In this document: positions 1 through 7,045 of the stretch, piece after piece
Position numbering within the stretch: the first letter of the stretch is position 1
Layout: the number at the start of each line of letters is the position of its first letter
Source of the DNA: Pseudobutyrivibrio xylanivorans
Lineage (GTDB): Bacteria; Bacillota; Clostridia; Lachnospirales; Lachnospiraceae
DNA: 64,000 nucleotides
Direction: 5' to 3'
NCBI RefSeq assembly: GCF_008935055.1
Contig: NZ_CP043028.1
Coordinates: 3,347,001 to 3,411,000 of the forward strand
Position numbers and translations under genes: made by a program
The notes under the pieces: model-generated
The model's input: the letters and a program-made list of their open reading frames with translations, nothing else
Databases searched by the model: none
Told to the model about the DNA's origin: nothing

Positions 1-910
1 GTACCTCGAAGAATGAGCCTTCATCTACAAACGTATCTATTACTTTATGAATGTCATATGCTCTTTTCTGATTGTCGGTTACAATTTCCTGTAACTCTTC
101 AGAATGATCTCTCGCCTTACCTATAATCCTTACTGGCTTTTCTCTATAATTCTTTGGAAGATATGAAAGAAGTTTTTTCACTCCATCCAAACATTCATAT
201 TCGGATGGATATTTGAAGTGTGCAACACCACTCATAGAACTGTGTGAAGTAGCCCCGCCAAGCTCTTCTGTACTGATATTTTCTCCCAATACAGTCTTTA
301 CTACCACTGGTCCTGTCAGGAACATCTGGCTTGTCTTTTCCACCATGAACACGTAATCACAAAGGGCCGGTCCATAGCATGCGCCACCAGCACATGGACC
401 CATGATAACGGCAATCTGTGGAATCTTTCCGCTGGCTCTTGTATGTCTAAGGAACATGTCTCCGTAGCCATCCAAACCACTTATGCCCTCTTCCATTCGA
501 GCTCCACCCGAATCATTTATGGTTATAAATGGTGCTTTCGATTGAAAAGCCATATCCATTATTCTGACAATCTTTCGGCTGTGATACTCACCATAGGTTC
601 CACCCATTACCGTGAAATCTTCTGCTGCCACATAAACTGGAACTCCATTGATTGTCCCAAAACCTGTAACTACACCATCGCCTGGAAGTTTCTTTTTATC
701 CATCCCCATATCAGTGAAGCGGGATTCTACCAAAGATCCAACTTCTTGGAATGAACCTTCGTCAAAGAGGTAGCTGATTCGCTCCCATACTGTAAGTTTC
801 CCCTTTGCATGCTGGGCTTCAACTCTCTTTTCTCCACCGCCAGCTTTTGCCTTTGCACGTCGTTGTTTTAGGTCCTCTATGTATTTTGGATTCCATTGTT
901 CTTTAGACAT
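1..910 (-). CDS. Acyl-CoA carboxylase, carboxyltransferase subunit (3' part cut by window)
   Basis: Reading in from ATG at 910, the frame stays open to the window edge (about 303 residues), so the C-terminus is missing. It begins MSKEQWNPKYIEDLKQRRAK and carries the carboxyltransferase core: ITINDSGGARMEEG, then GPCAGGACYGPALCDYVFM and EELGGATSH. This is the biotin-dependent propionyl/methylmalonyl/glutaconyl-CoA carboxyltransferase (PccB/MmdA) family, which transfers carboxyl between biotin and an acyl-CoA. Substrate cannot be decided from sequence alone. The ATG overlaps the sugar transferase stop by 8 bases, so the two are probably translationally coupled. Its place in a LoaP-led polysaccharide operon is unusual and may mean it supplies an acyl-CoA for sugar acylation, which is inference. 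Confidence 0.9.
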   Translation of the reverse strand, partial: MSKEQWNPKYIEDLKQRRAKAKAGGGEKRVEAQHAKGKLTVWERISYLFDEGSFQEVGSLVESRFTDMGMDKKKLPGDGVVTGFGTINGVPVYVAAEDFTVMGGTYGEYHSRKIVRIMDMAFQSKAPFITINDSGGARMEEGISGLDGYGDMFLRHTRASGKIPQIAVIMGPCAGGACYGPALCDYVFMVEKTSQMFLTGPVVVKTVLGENISTEELGGATSHSSMSGVAHFKYPSEYECLDGVKKLLSYLPKNYREKPVRIIGKARDHSEELQEIVTDNQKRAYDIHKVIDTFVDEGSFFEV

Positions 911-1538
911 TTCTTGGTTGCCTACCTTTTTCTTTACAATAATCTACAAAACTTTCCATTGTTGCGCTTGTTGCTGAGCTAATACCCTCACGCTTTAGCA
1001 CGACCTTAACGGTATCTATTATTATCTTTACATCGCCCAAGAAGGTAATGTTGTTAACGTAATCGACATCCATAGCGAATTTATCATCCCAGTCTACAGT
1101 GTTACGTCCATGGGCCTGAGCATAACCTGTGAGTCCTGGACGAACATCGTGCCTGTGTGATTGTTCTTCGGAATACCATGGAAGGTATTGCGGTAGCAGT
1201 GGACGGGGCCCTACCACCGACATAGATTGACCTACGATGTTAAATAATTCTGGCAGCTCATCCAGTGAAGTCGCTCTCAGGAATTGGCCATATGGAATAA
1301 GACGGTCCTCATCAGGAAGCAAATTCCCATCTGCATCTTTTTCATTTGTCATTGTTCGAAACTTTATTAGTTTAAATATCTTCTCATCTTTACCAGGCCG
1401 TTCCTGGGTAAAGAACGGATTGCCTTTCATCTTTATTGCCCCCACTATAGTAAGTACTAATAAAAGCGGGCTTAAAATAATAATTGCCAAGAGAGCTATT
1501 ATAGTATCTAAAATTTGTTTGACGTATTTTTCGTACAT
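903..1538 (-). CDS. Undecaprenyl-phosphate sugar phosphotransferase (bacterial sugar transferase)
   Basis: About 211 aa. The start chosen is the ATG at 1538 (MYEKYVKQILD), preceded by AGGGAGAGGAG; an upstream in-frame start would read through the terminator region. One N-terminal membrane hairpin (IIALLAIIILSPLLLVLTIV) is followed by the family core: RPGKDEKIFKLIKFRTM, then TSLDELPELFNIVGQSMSVVGPRPLL and RPGLTGYAQAHGRN. This is a small, single-domain PglC/EpsL-type enzyme that moves a sugar phosphate from a UDP-sugar to the lipid carrier at the inner membrane face to start a glycan repeat. It follows a coiled-coil gene across an intrinsic terminator and overlaps the carboxylase gene. The 4-amino sugar-forming aminotransferase (7.0 kb) and NeuD-like acetyltransferase (44 kb) would fit a PglC-like substrate, but they are not in this operon. 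Confidence 0.93.
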   Translation of the reverse strand: MYEKYVKQILDTIIALLAIIILSPLLLVLTIVGAIKMKGNPFFTQERPGKDEKIFKLIKFRTMTNEKDADGNLLPDEDRLIPYGQFLRATSLDELPELFNIVGQSMSVVGPRPLLPQYLPWYSEEQSHRHDVRPGLTGYAQAHGRNTVDWDDKFAMDVDYVNNITFLGDVKIIIDTVKVVLKREGISSATSATMESFVDYCKEKGRQPRNV

Positions 1539-1574
1539 TCTCCTCTCCCTACAATTATCAAGTTTTTTGCATTC

Positions 1575-1601
1575 AAAAAGGAACCACAATATGTGGTTCC
1601 T
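1575..1601 (-). terminator. Intrinsic terminator between coiled-coil gene and sugar transferase
   Basis: On the minus strand a 10-bp perfect stem AGGAACCACA/TGTGGTTCCT is followed by TTTTT. It sits inside what otherwise looks like one operon, as expected if transcription is made processive by the LoaP antiterminator encoded upstream. Confidence 0.8.
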
Positions 1602-1626
1602 GTCTGTTATTTACCTAATGAATTAT

Positions 1627-1872
1627 CTATTTGTTCTTTAACAGTTCCTCAAGTTTACGCTTAAGTTCCTCATTCTCTGCTTTAACTTCCTCATAAGCCT
1701 GCTCAGCCTCAGCACATCTCTTTTCTAAACGTTCCTTGTAAAGCTTTGCATCATTCTCACATCTAATCTGATCCTGACGAGCCTTTAAAAGCTGTCTTGC
1801 ATGCTCCTCAGCTGTGACTTCATATACTGTTTTAGAAGCTTCATCTATTATTGGCATTTCTTTTGCTAACAT
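1627..1872 (-). CDS. Small coiled-coil protein of unknown function
   Basis: 81 aa, starting at ATG 1872 with a strong GGGAGGAG ribosome site 7 bases upstream. Residues 25-78 are charged and heptad-like (YKERLEKRCAEAEQAYEEV, then KAENEELKRKLEELL), giving a long predicted coiled coil; no membrane segment or signal peptide. I do not recognise a family. It is the first gene after the LoaP-linked promoter and leader, and it lies directly before the initiating sugar transferase, so a scaffolding or regulatory role in polysaccharide assembly is possible but only inferred from position. Confidence 0.75.
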   Translation of the reverse strand: MLAKEMPIIDEASKTVYEVTAEEHARQLLKARQDQIRCENDAKLYKERLEKRCAEAEQAYEEVKAENEELKRKLEELLKNK

Positions 1873-1907
1873 ATGAATCTCCTCCCACTTTGTCGAGGCG
1901 AAAATCT

Positions 1908-1937
1908 CAAAAAAAGAACTGCATCTGCACAGTTCCT
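1908..1937 (-). terminator. Leader terminator upstream of coiled-coil/sugar-transferase operon
   Basis: Minus strand: GGAACTG, 8-nt loop, CAGTTCT, then TTTTTTTG. It lies between the promoter at 2086-2114 and the first ribosome site, so transcripts would stop after about 160-170 nt unless antitermination occurs. Confidence 0.78.
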
Positions 1938-2085
1938 AAAAGCCGAGCTTCGCCACTGTCGCGGTATTTCCCCAAACATTACTCACCCCGGCAAAGCAAT
2001 CCTTATATCCGATTCCACCATACTGTCAGCATGTACTAATCAATATGTGGCGCCTTCATTTAGATATTGCTTATAACTAATACCA

Positions 2086-2114
2086 ATTATAGTGGTTATT
2101 GAAGTGTGATGCAA
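2086..2114 (-). promoter_or_regulatory. Sigma-A promoter for the LoaP-linked operon leader
   Basis: Minus strand -35 TTGCAT (2109-2114), a 17-bp spacer, and a perfect -10 TATAAT (2086-2091). The predicted start near 2079 gives a leader of about 200 nt ending in the terminator at 1908-1937 and the first gene at 1872. Confidence 0.75.
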
Positions 2115-2171
2115 TAAAGACACAGTTTATTCACAAAAGGAATCCATATTTGTCAGACAATACTCTATGTT

Positions 2172-2203
2172 AAAAAAAGAGCCTCCAGCCTAGCTGGAAG
2201 CTC
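2172..2203 (-). terminator. Intrinsic terminator of loaP
   Basis: Minus strand stem GAGCTTCCAGC/GCTGGAGGCTC followed by TTTTTTT; the stem overlaps the last codons of the LoaP gene. Confidence 0.85.
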
Positions 2204-2957
2204 TACATATTTCATCTGCATTTATTTCAACTTTTGCAATGGTACCAAACATTGGCACATTTAGAATCACAGTGCCACGGCGTGGTCTGATTTCAGATAC
2301 CTCTAGTGATGAATCTCCATATATCCCGCTGGTTACAGTCACCCTATCGCCAACAGTATATCCCAGGAAATTTCCCACATCACTTTTAATCTTTGGCTCC
2401 GCACCAAGCTTCGCCTTGCCCTGTTCTATCCAGCCTATCTTTCCATCTGTATCAAGCCACAAGCCAAACTTTATCTGTCTCATTCTGCCAAGCATGAAAA
2501 ACTCTATAATTGCACGTCTGTGTGGCAGGTCAACCTTCACTATCTTATCTGTGTAATCTGAAAGTGCTCCAATCACACGATCAAGCTTGCCATTTTTATT
2601 GCGGTGAACATAGCTGACACGCATTATGCCATCATCCAAAATATTATCAAAGAATTCCTGCTCCTCAGGGTAAAGAGGTGTAAAGCAACGCTTTCCCTTA
2701 TCCTCTATCGAAAGCAGCTTGCTCTTCTTAGGGATTTTCCTCAAGCCCTCGTAGAACTCCTCCGGAGTATCGGTATCCACAAACAGATATCCTGGAAACA
2801 TTTTCTTTACGCTAATATTTCCAACCCCATCTTTACGCCAAACATCCTCAAAAAGAGGAACAAAGCATTTTTTATATAAACGCTTATCTACACAAGAGTT
2901 AACCCAAATGCAGATTTCGTTCTCTTTGCCCGCCAATGTCTGAATAACATACCACAT
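2190..2957 (-). CDS. loaP: NusG-paralogue transcription antiterminator, LoaP type
   Basis: 255 aa from ATG 2957 (MWYVIQTLAGKENEICIWV), chosen over an upstream start because GGGGAGAAGG lies just before it. The N-terminal NGN domain (about residues 1-160) contains the aromatic/acidic NusG-like start and KKMFPGYLFVDTD; a C-terminal KOW domain (about 195-255) contains VGDRVTVTSGIYGDSSLEV. LoaP proteins are NusG paralogues of Firmicutes that bind RNA leader hairpins and let RNA polymerase read through terminators in long exopolysaccharide or antibiotic operons. Immediately downstream are its own terminator, a sigma-A promoter, a leader with an intrinsic terminator, and glycan genes, which is the expected target layout. 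Family assignment is firm; the exact target is inferred. Confidence 0.9.
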   Translation of the reverse strand: MWYVIQTLAGKENEICIWVNSCVDKRLYKKCFVPLFEDVWRKDGVGNISVKKMFPGYLFVDTDTPEEFYEGLRKIPKKSKLLSIEDKGKRCFTPLYPEEQEFFDNILDDGIMRVSYVHRNKNGKLDRVIGALSDYTDKIVKVDLPHRRAIIEFFMLGRMRQIKFGLWLDTDGKIGWIEQGKAKLGAEPKIKSDVGNFLGYTVGDRVTVTSGIYGDSSLEVSEIRPRRGTVILNVPMFGTIAKVEINADEICRASS

Positions 2958-3207
2958 TTTTATGCCTTCTCCCCAGTATTCTTTCAATTCATAATATTTA
3001 TTCTAACATTTCTGATAATGTGGAGCAACTTTTGTAGGGGGAAAGGCAGCGTAAATTTGTACTCGGAAATCACAGAAAAGACTATCCCTGTGTTTTTGTG
3101 ACAAGAATTAGATTTGTGATTATCTTACTATTTTTCTATTCTAAAAGGAAGCCCTGCTCCGCAAGCCTCTGATTTTGGTTTAAAAGCCGTACTTTTTTGT
3201 ACGACAA

Positions 3208-3340
3208 TTAATCCTTCGTTTGCTTGTTGATATTTTATCTGCCTTGAAATGGGTGTCAAGGACTTCAGCCTTCGGTGCGTAGCATCCTTGACTCCCATTT
3301 CTGGGCAGATACACTGTAAATCAAGCAAATGAAAGATTAG
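3208..3340 (-). other. Long nested foldback at the 3' end of the ISLre2 element
   Basis: Outer arms at 3208-3226 and 3322-3340 pair over 19 bp with three differences. An inner hairpin at 3239-3308 pairs CTGCC..AAATGGG..GTCAAGGA with its complement. A further short inverted repeat (GTAC...GTAC) lies at 3188-3202. Together this forms a long structured RNA or cruciform just after the transposase stop. Role unknown: possible transcription terminator, mRNA stabiliser or end-recognition site. Confidence 0.6.
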
Positions 3341-3392
3341 ATCCGTGCGTAGCACTTTATTAAAGGCAACACCGTCAGGTGTTGTTCCCTTT

Positions 3393-4886
3393 TTACAGCT
3401 TTCCATTCAACATAAACAATAACTGTTTACTATTTTGAACACTCATACTTGAATGAATTGCCTCTGAATATTTACCGTATTCTCGCAATAGCTGACTTCT
3501 CTTGTTTTTTTCTGATGCCAGGACATCATTAGCAGTCAATATAACTTTTTCTGCCCCCGCTGCCATCGGCAGTTCTTCTTTTTGGAATTTTGCAAGTTCT
3601 AACATGTCTTCATCGTTATAATAATACTCACGCAGATGAGCCATCTGATTTGCTCCATGTTTACTCCAGCCCATCGCTTGCGTACTCATTCTACTGGATA
3701 ACACATGATATACATGCCCTTCTGCCGAACAGGCCAACACTCCTTCATGCTTTCTTAATCGATATTTAGCTGCATTCCAATTTGAACTTATGTAATCAGC
3801 TGAAGCCGATATTTTTGCAAGTATATTTTCTGAAGAAGTGTATTCTTTTAATCTATCAACCAGTTTTAGAAAATCAGCATTTGTTTTGCTTTTTATCGTT
3901 TTATATATTTCAATCCTTACATCATCTTTAGAATCCTTCATGTGTGAAATTATTCTAGAAACATGCTCTGATATATGAAATTCATCTAATACAAATGTTA
4001 CATTGGCTAAACCTCTATATCCAGTTTTTATCCATGCTCCTCCGTCAGCATTTATATATATTTTCTTTATTTTTTCTACATCATATGTTGCCTCTACATA
4101 ATCAAAAACTTCCTTCCATAGCTCCTTATTGTCCTGTTCATCTCCACGGCAAAAATAGTGTGTTCCAACAAGTCTATTTCGTTTACTTCTAGGTGCTTCA
4201 GGCTCTATTCCTTCAAATACGTAGATAATCTTATTAATAGCACCATTTAGCTTTCTACCGTAATCGTTGTATTCTAAATCACCACGTTGTTCTTTAAACT
4301 GAAGATGATAGTGATCCTCGTCTGCGTCTATGTATAAATAATCCACTTCCTTTTTTATTTCAGGAATCTGGAAATTCTTTGGGAATTTTGTCTTATGAAG
4401 CAAATTTTTTACAGTTGTTTTAGTAACTCCTTCAGGAATAGATGCAACCTCTCCAGCCTTCCGATATGAAGTCTGAACAGCTTCACTATAAATGTTCGCC
4501 ATAACGTCTTCTGTCATCTGCTGATTATCGCCTAGACCAATCAACTTATCTAACAGGTAGCATAATTCTTCCTTCTCATCTGAATTTGAGTTCTTTGAAA
4601 CGTAAAGTGCTCTTGTAAAAGTAACTCTTCCAAGTGTTGTAAGAATCTGTCTGGCATCTGCCTTATGCTCTACATTCCATAAGCGTTTTCTCTTAGGTAA
4701 TTCCTTTAAAAGTGTATCCATTTCCTGCAGCACAGACTGAATGAACAATCGTCCCAACTCATCTGTTTCCTTCTTAGTTGCAATGACCAGTTCAGCTAAC
4801 GATTGTGGATTCTTATAAAAATCAATCTTAGCATCATATAAATTTGTGATGAAAACATCTGCGAAATACTTTATAATTTCTTCCAT
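3393..4886 (-). CDS. ISLre2-family (UPF0236) transposase
   Basis: 497 aa from ATG 4886 (MEEIIKYFADVFITN), chosen because GGGAGGATG lies just upstream; an in-frame start further up would begin inside the promoter. Central motifs typical of this family are visible: VDYLYIDADEDHYHLQFKEQ, then YINADGGAWIKTGY and VLDEFHISEHVSRI, followed by a C-terminal basic region with SAEGHVYHVLSSRM. The acidic residues in DADEDH, NADGG and DEFH probably form the catalytic site. Length matches full-length members (about 450-500 aa), and no frameshift or stop is present, so it may be active. Confidence 0.92.
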   Translation of the reverse strand: MEEIIKYFADVFITNLYDAKIDFYKNPQSLAELVIATKKETDELGRLFIQSVLQEMDTLLKELPKRKRLWNVEHKADARQILTTLGRVTFTRALYVSKNSNSDEKEELCYLLDKLIGLGDNQQMTEDVMANIYSEAVQTSYRKAGEVASIPEGVTKTTVKNLLHKTKFPKNFQIPEIKKEVDYLYIDADEDHYHLQFKEQRGDLEYNDYGRKLNGAINKIIYVFEGIEPEAPRSKRNRLVGTHYFCRGDEQDNKELWKEVFDYVEATYDVEKIKKIYINADGGAWIKTGYRGLANVTFVLDEFHISEHVSRIISHMKDSKDDVRIEIYKTIKSKTNADFLKLVDRLKEYTSSENILAKISASADYISSNWNAAKYRLRKHEGVLACSAEGHVYHVLSSRMSTQAMGWSKHGANQMAHLREYYYNDEDMLELAKFQKEELPMAAGAEKVILTANDVLASEKNKRSQLLREYGKYSEAIHSSMSVQNSKQLLFMLNGKL

Positions 4887-4956
4887 AAAAGAACATCCTC
4901 CCTTGTTAGTATAGTTTCGCAAACCAATATCTTATCACAAAGAAGGATGTTCTTTT
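4887..4956 (-). promoter_or_regulatory. Inverted repeat masking the transposase ribosome site
   Basis: Arms at 4887-4909 and 4931-4956 pair perfectly over 13 bp (AAAAGAACATCCT with its complement) and imperfectly for several more. The downstream arm in mRNA contains the GGGAGGATG ribosome site. A likely -10 TATACT (4908-4913) sits in the loop, so transcripts from the element's own promoter would lack the first arm, while readthrough transcripts would fold and hide the site. On the plus strand the stem is followed by TTTTTATTT and could act as a terminator. Confidence 0.6.
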
Positions 4957-5084
4957 TATTTGTTTAATTTTCCGATAAAAATTTTACTCTAGCGTTATCT
5001 TCACACTTTTTTCAGAATTAGCATTTCTTCTATGAATGATAAATTGTTTATCGATAGCTCTATCTAGTTAACACAAATGCCTTC

Positions 5085-5139
5085 ATGTTATAGTTCTCTA
5101 TGAAACATAATTTTATGCTTTCGTAGAGAAATATAACAT
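5085..5139. repeat. Inverted repeat, 16-bp arms
   Basis: ATGTTATAGTTCTCTA (5085-5100) and TAGAGAAATATAACAT (5124-5139) pair with one mismatch around a 23-nt loop. It lies in the gap between the insertion sequence and the aminotransferase relic. There is no T-tract, so a terminator is unlikely. Function unknown; it could be an end or target-site scar of a lost element. Confidence 0.6.
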
Positions 5140-5214
5140 CATAATTACGCATGGGGCTTTCCACCACCATGATGTAACTTTTTCCATTTATTGGTTTACT
5201 TCAAGATATCTTCT

Positions 5215-5240
5215 AGGTCACTTCAAAGTCAACTTCAATA
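5215..5240. repeat. 26-bp direct repeat, copy 1 (downstream of AlbA_2 gene)
   Basis: Identical over 26 bp to 6856-6881, i.e. AGGTCACTTCAAAGTC and ten further bases. The two copies bracket the AlbA_2 gene, and the second is part of its upstream phased-repeat array. Suggests duplication or insertion of the whole unit. Confidence 0.75.
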
Positions 5241-5251
5241 ATTTCAAGAAG

Positions 5252-5305
5252 GCTGAAGCAGAGCAAGATTTTATAATTGAGGTTAATCATAGATGCTTTA
5301 AATAA
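5252..5305 (+). pseudogene. Relic of the 3' end of a DegT aminotransferase gene
   Basis: These 54 bases translate to AEAEQDFIIEVNHRCFK and a stop, nearly matching the end of the intact aminotransferase at 7046-8362 (EAEQDFIIEVIHSCFE, stop), with only a handful of base differences and the same AAAA after the stop. No other part of the gene is present here. The AlbA_2 gene therefore lies between a truncated and a complete copy of the same gene end, implying a past duplication or gene replacement. Confidence 0.75.
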
Positions 5306-5345
5306 AAAATCAAGGGACAATCCATTCAAAATAGACTGTCCCTTT
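5304..5345 (-). terminator. Intrinsic terminator of the AlbA_2 gene
   Basis: Minus strand stem AAGGGACA/TGTCCCTT with a 17-nt loop, followed by GATTTTTTATTT. Confidence 0.8.
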
Positions 5346-5357
5346 CAAGTCATAACA

Positions 5358-6800
5358 TTACACTCTAACCATTTCAGGATTAGTTTTATAATATGATGCT
5401 CGGCCTTCTTTATTGAAAATAAGATAACCTGTATCTACCATATTTCCCAAAATATTCTTTCGCAAATATGTTGAATCTGATATACCAAGAACTTCTGCTA
5501 TTTCAGCCACTTTACGAGCCTTGTAATAACAGAAGGATAATACCTGTGCGTCATAGCTAGTTCCATTTGGGACAGGCACAAATTCCACAATCGGATTTTC
5601 AGAATTATCAATACCACCTTCATATGTCAAGTCTGGCAGAACCAGTGTAAAATGATCTGATGAAGAACATATATAAGGCTTGTGTAAGTCATCTTCTCCT
5701 TCATATTCTTCTATTATCTTGTCAAATCCAGTACCTGCGGCTTCCATTACATTACATCTAACTAAAACACTTGATATTATCTCGTTTCTTCGTTTCGAAA
5801 TAATTTGTGACAAATCGTATGTTTTCCCCATCTTTTCTCCATGATAGAAACCTCCTGGAGAGGATATCTCTAATCTATCCTTAAACATATCAACCTGAAT
5901 TTGAGTTCCATCCAGATAATAATCTCTATGCGCTACAGCATTTATTACTCCTTCAAACAAAGCTCTTTCTGGGTAAGCATCTATATTTATACGTCCATCA
6001 CCAAGCTTTTTTATTGATCTGTTCATCCTCTGATGAACAAACTCCAAAATGTACTCAATAACGGAAGTTATATTCCCACAATATCTATTAATTGTTATTA
6101 TTCTTTCGCTTCCCTTATTAAATCCCGAAAATAGTGAGCACTGAACCTGTGTTTTATCTCCATCATACCCATCAGCAAATAAAGTTGCCCCATTGCTAAG
6201 CTTATTATTCTCATCAAAAAATCCCATAGACTTAAACGCCTTATCAGTAATATGCGGATTTTTTTCATTATGTTTTGCACAAAAGTCTTGTAACTGTTGA
6301 AAATTATTAGGATCATATTCCTCATCTGAATATAAGACATCATACTGGGTGTTCTTGCTCTTTATACTCATTTCTATGATTTCTTCATAGGTAGCACCAT
6401 TTGTAAAACCATCTCTTCTCATAAAAATAGATGGGATTCCCTTATATTTCAACACAACCGGCTTAACCTTTGATTCTGGAACATTCACTTGAATAATATA
6501 ACGTTCCTTATCCTTAACTTTATACTGAAGAAAAGAAATGTGCAGCTCTGGCCTTGGGATAAGATGCTCATTTACTTGGTTATTAAAATAGTTTCGCTCA
6601 TTATCCACGTCTTCTCTATCAAAACCAATAAGCCTATTACTTTTATCTTCTACACCTATATAGAAATTTCCACCCTCAGCATTAGCAAATCCAGCTATTG
6701 TTTTGAGCCACCCCAGTACATCTTCGCGATTTAACTTACTTTTACACTCATATTTTGAACTTTCAATCAACAATCCATTGACTAATTCTTCTAAAATCAT
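5358..6800 (-). CDS. AlbA_2 (Schlafen-like) ATP-binding protein with C-terminal winged helix
   Basis: 480 aa, start ATG 6800 with GAGGAG 5 bases upstream. Domains: AlbA_2/Schlafen-like DNA-binding fold at about 10-130 (ESSKYECKSKLNREDVLGW, AGFANAEGGNFYIGV); an HATPase_c_4 fold at about 290-390 (ERALFEGVINAVAHRDYY, AAGTGFDKI); and a winged-helix segment at about 425-470 (RKVAEIAEVLGISDSTYLRK). Such proteins are usually annotated as transcriptional regulators or divergent AAA-4 ATPases; substrates are unknown. The gene stands alone, with its own terminator and a phased array of TTGAAGT repeats over its promoter region, which suggests self-regulation. A 26-bp direct repeat brackets it, hinting at mobility as a unit. 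Confidence 0.85.
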   Translation of the reverse strand: MILEELVNGLLIESSKYECKSKLNREDVLGWLKTIAGFANAEGGNFYIGVEDKSNRLIGFDREDVDNERNYFNNQVNEHLIPRPELHISFLQYKVKDKERYIIQVNVPESKVKPVVLKYKGIPSIFMRRDGFTNGATYEEIIEMSIKSKNTQYDVLYSDEEYDPNNFQQLQDFCAKHNEKNPHITDKAFKSMGFFDENNKLSNGATLFADGYDGDKTQVQCSLFSGFNKGSERIITINRYCGNITSVIEYILEFVHQRMNRSIKKLGDGRINIDAYPERALFEGVINAVAHRDYYLDGTQIQVDMFKDRLEISSPGGFYHGEKMGKTYDLSQIISKRRNEIISSVLVRCNVMEAAGTGFDKIIEEYEGEDDLHKPYICSSSDHFTLVLPDLTYEGGIDNSENPIVEFVPVPNGTSYDAQVLSFCYYKARKVAEIAEVLGISDSTYLRKNILGNMVDTGYLIFNKEGRASYYKTNPEMVRV

Positions 6801-6828
6801 AATATCTCCTCGCTAAGATTAATAGTTT

Positions 6829-6920
6829 ACTTCTTGTTACTTCAACTTTACTTCAAGGTCACTTCAAAGTCAACTTCAATATAACTTCAAAGTCAGCTTC
6901 AATAACTTCAAAATCAACTA
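6829..6920 (-). repeat. Phased TTGAAGT repeat array upstream of the AlbA_2 gene
   Basis: Minus strand shows eight or nine TTGAAG-type units (TTGAAGTTGAC, TTTGAAGTGACC, TTGAAGTAAAG, TTGAAGTAAC and others) spaced about 9-12 bp, close to one helical turn. They end about 29 bp before the start codon. One copy of the flanking 26-bp direct repeat (6856-6881) is part of the array. Likely cooperative operator sites or a recombination end. Confidence 0.7.
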
Positions 6921-6967
6921 CATTGCTGAAGTTTCCATAAATTTAAAAGTCGAGAATCTTTCCAGAA

Positions 6968-6996
6968 TTGTCTGTCACCTTCATGAGTGATACAAT
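6968..6996 (+). promoter_or_regulatory. Predicted sigma-A promoter of the DegT aminotransferase
   Basis: -35 TTGTCT (6968-6973), 17-bp spacer, -10 TACAAT (6991-6996). About 40 bases later an AAGGGGG ribosome site precedes the ATG at 7046. Confidence 0.55.
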
Positions 6997-7045
6997 TAAA
7001 TTCATATTATTGGGAATACGAATTTCCTAAAGGGGGTTAAGGTTT

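Larger units (their letters stand above)
3128..4956 (-). mobile_element. ISLre2-family (UPF0236) insertion sequence
   Basis: One transposase gene, an upstream inverted repeat over its ribosome site, and about 270 bp of strongly folded sequence after it. Exact outer ends and a target duplication could not be found by eye, so both limits are approximate. The element lies between the LoaP gene and the AlbA_2 cassette, both of which look intact. Confidence 0.7.

Noticed and set aside
1237..1641. Plus-strand open frames over the sugar transferase and similar ones elsewhere
   Set aside because: They mirror strongly supported minus-strand genes and show no domains or ribosome sites.
2988..3127. Ends of the ISLre2 element
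   Set aside because: No convincing terminal inverted repeat could be aligned between this stretch and 4957-5080, so no exact ends are claimed.
3128..3406. Possible 92-residue protein after the ISLre2 transposase
   Set aside because: The frame runs through a long foldback and its sequence lacks a recognisable domain; it is better explained as structured non-coding sequence.
6829..6920. Possible CRISPR array
   Set aside because: Units are only about 11 bp with no unique spacers and no cas genes; it is a phased short-repeat array.
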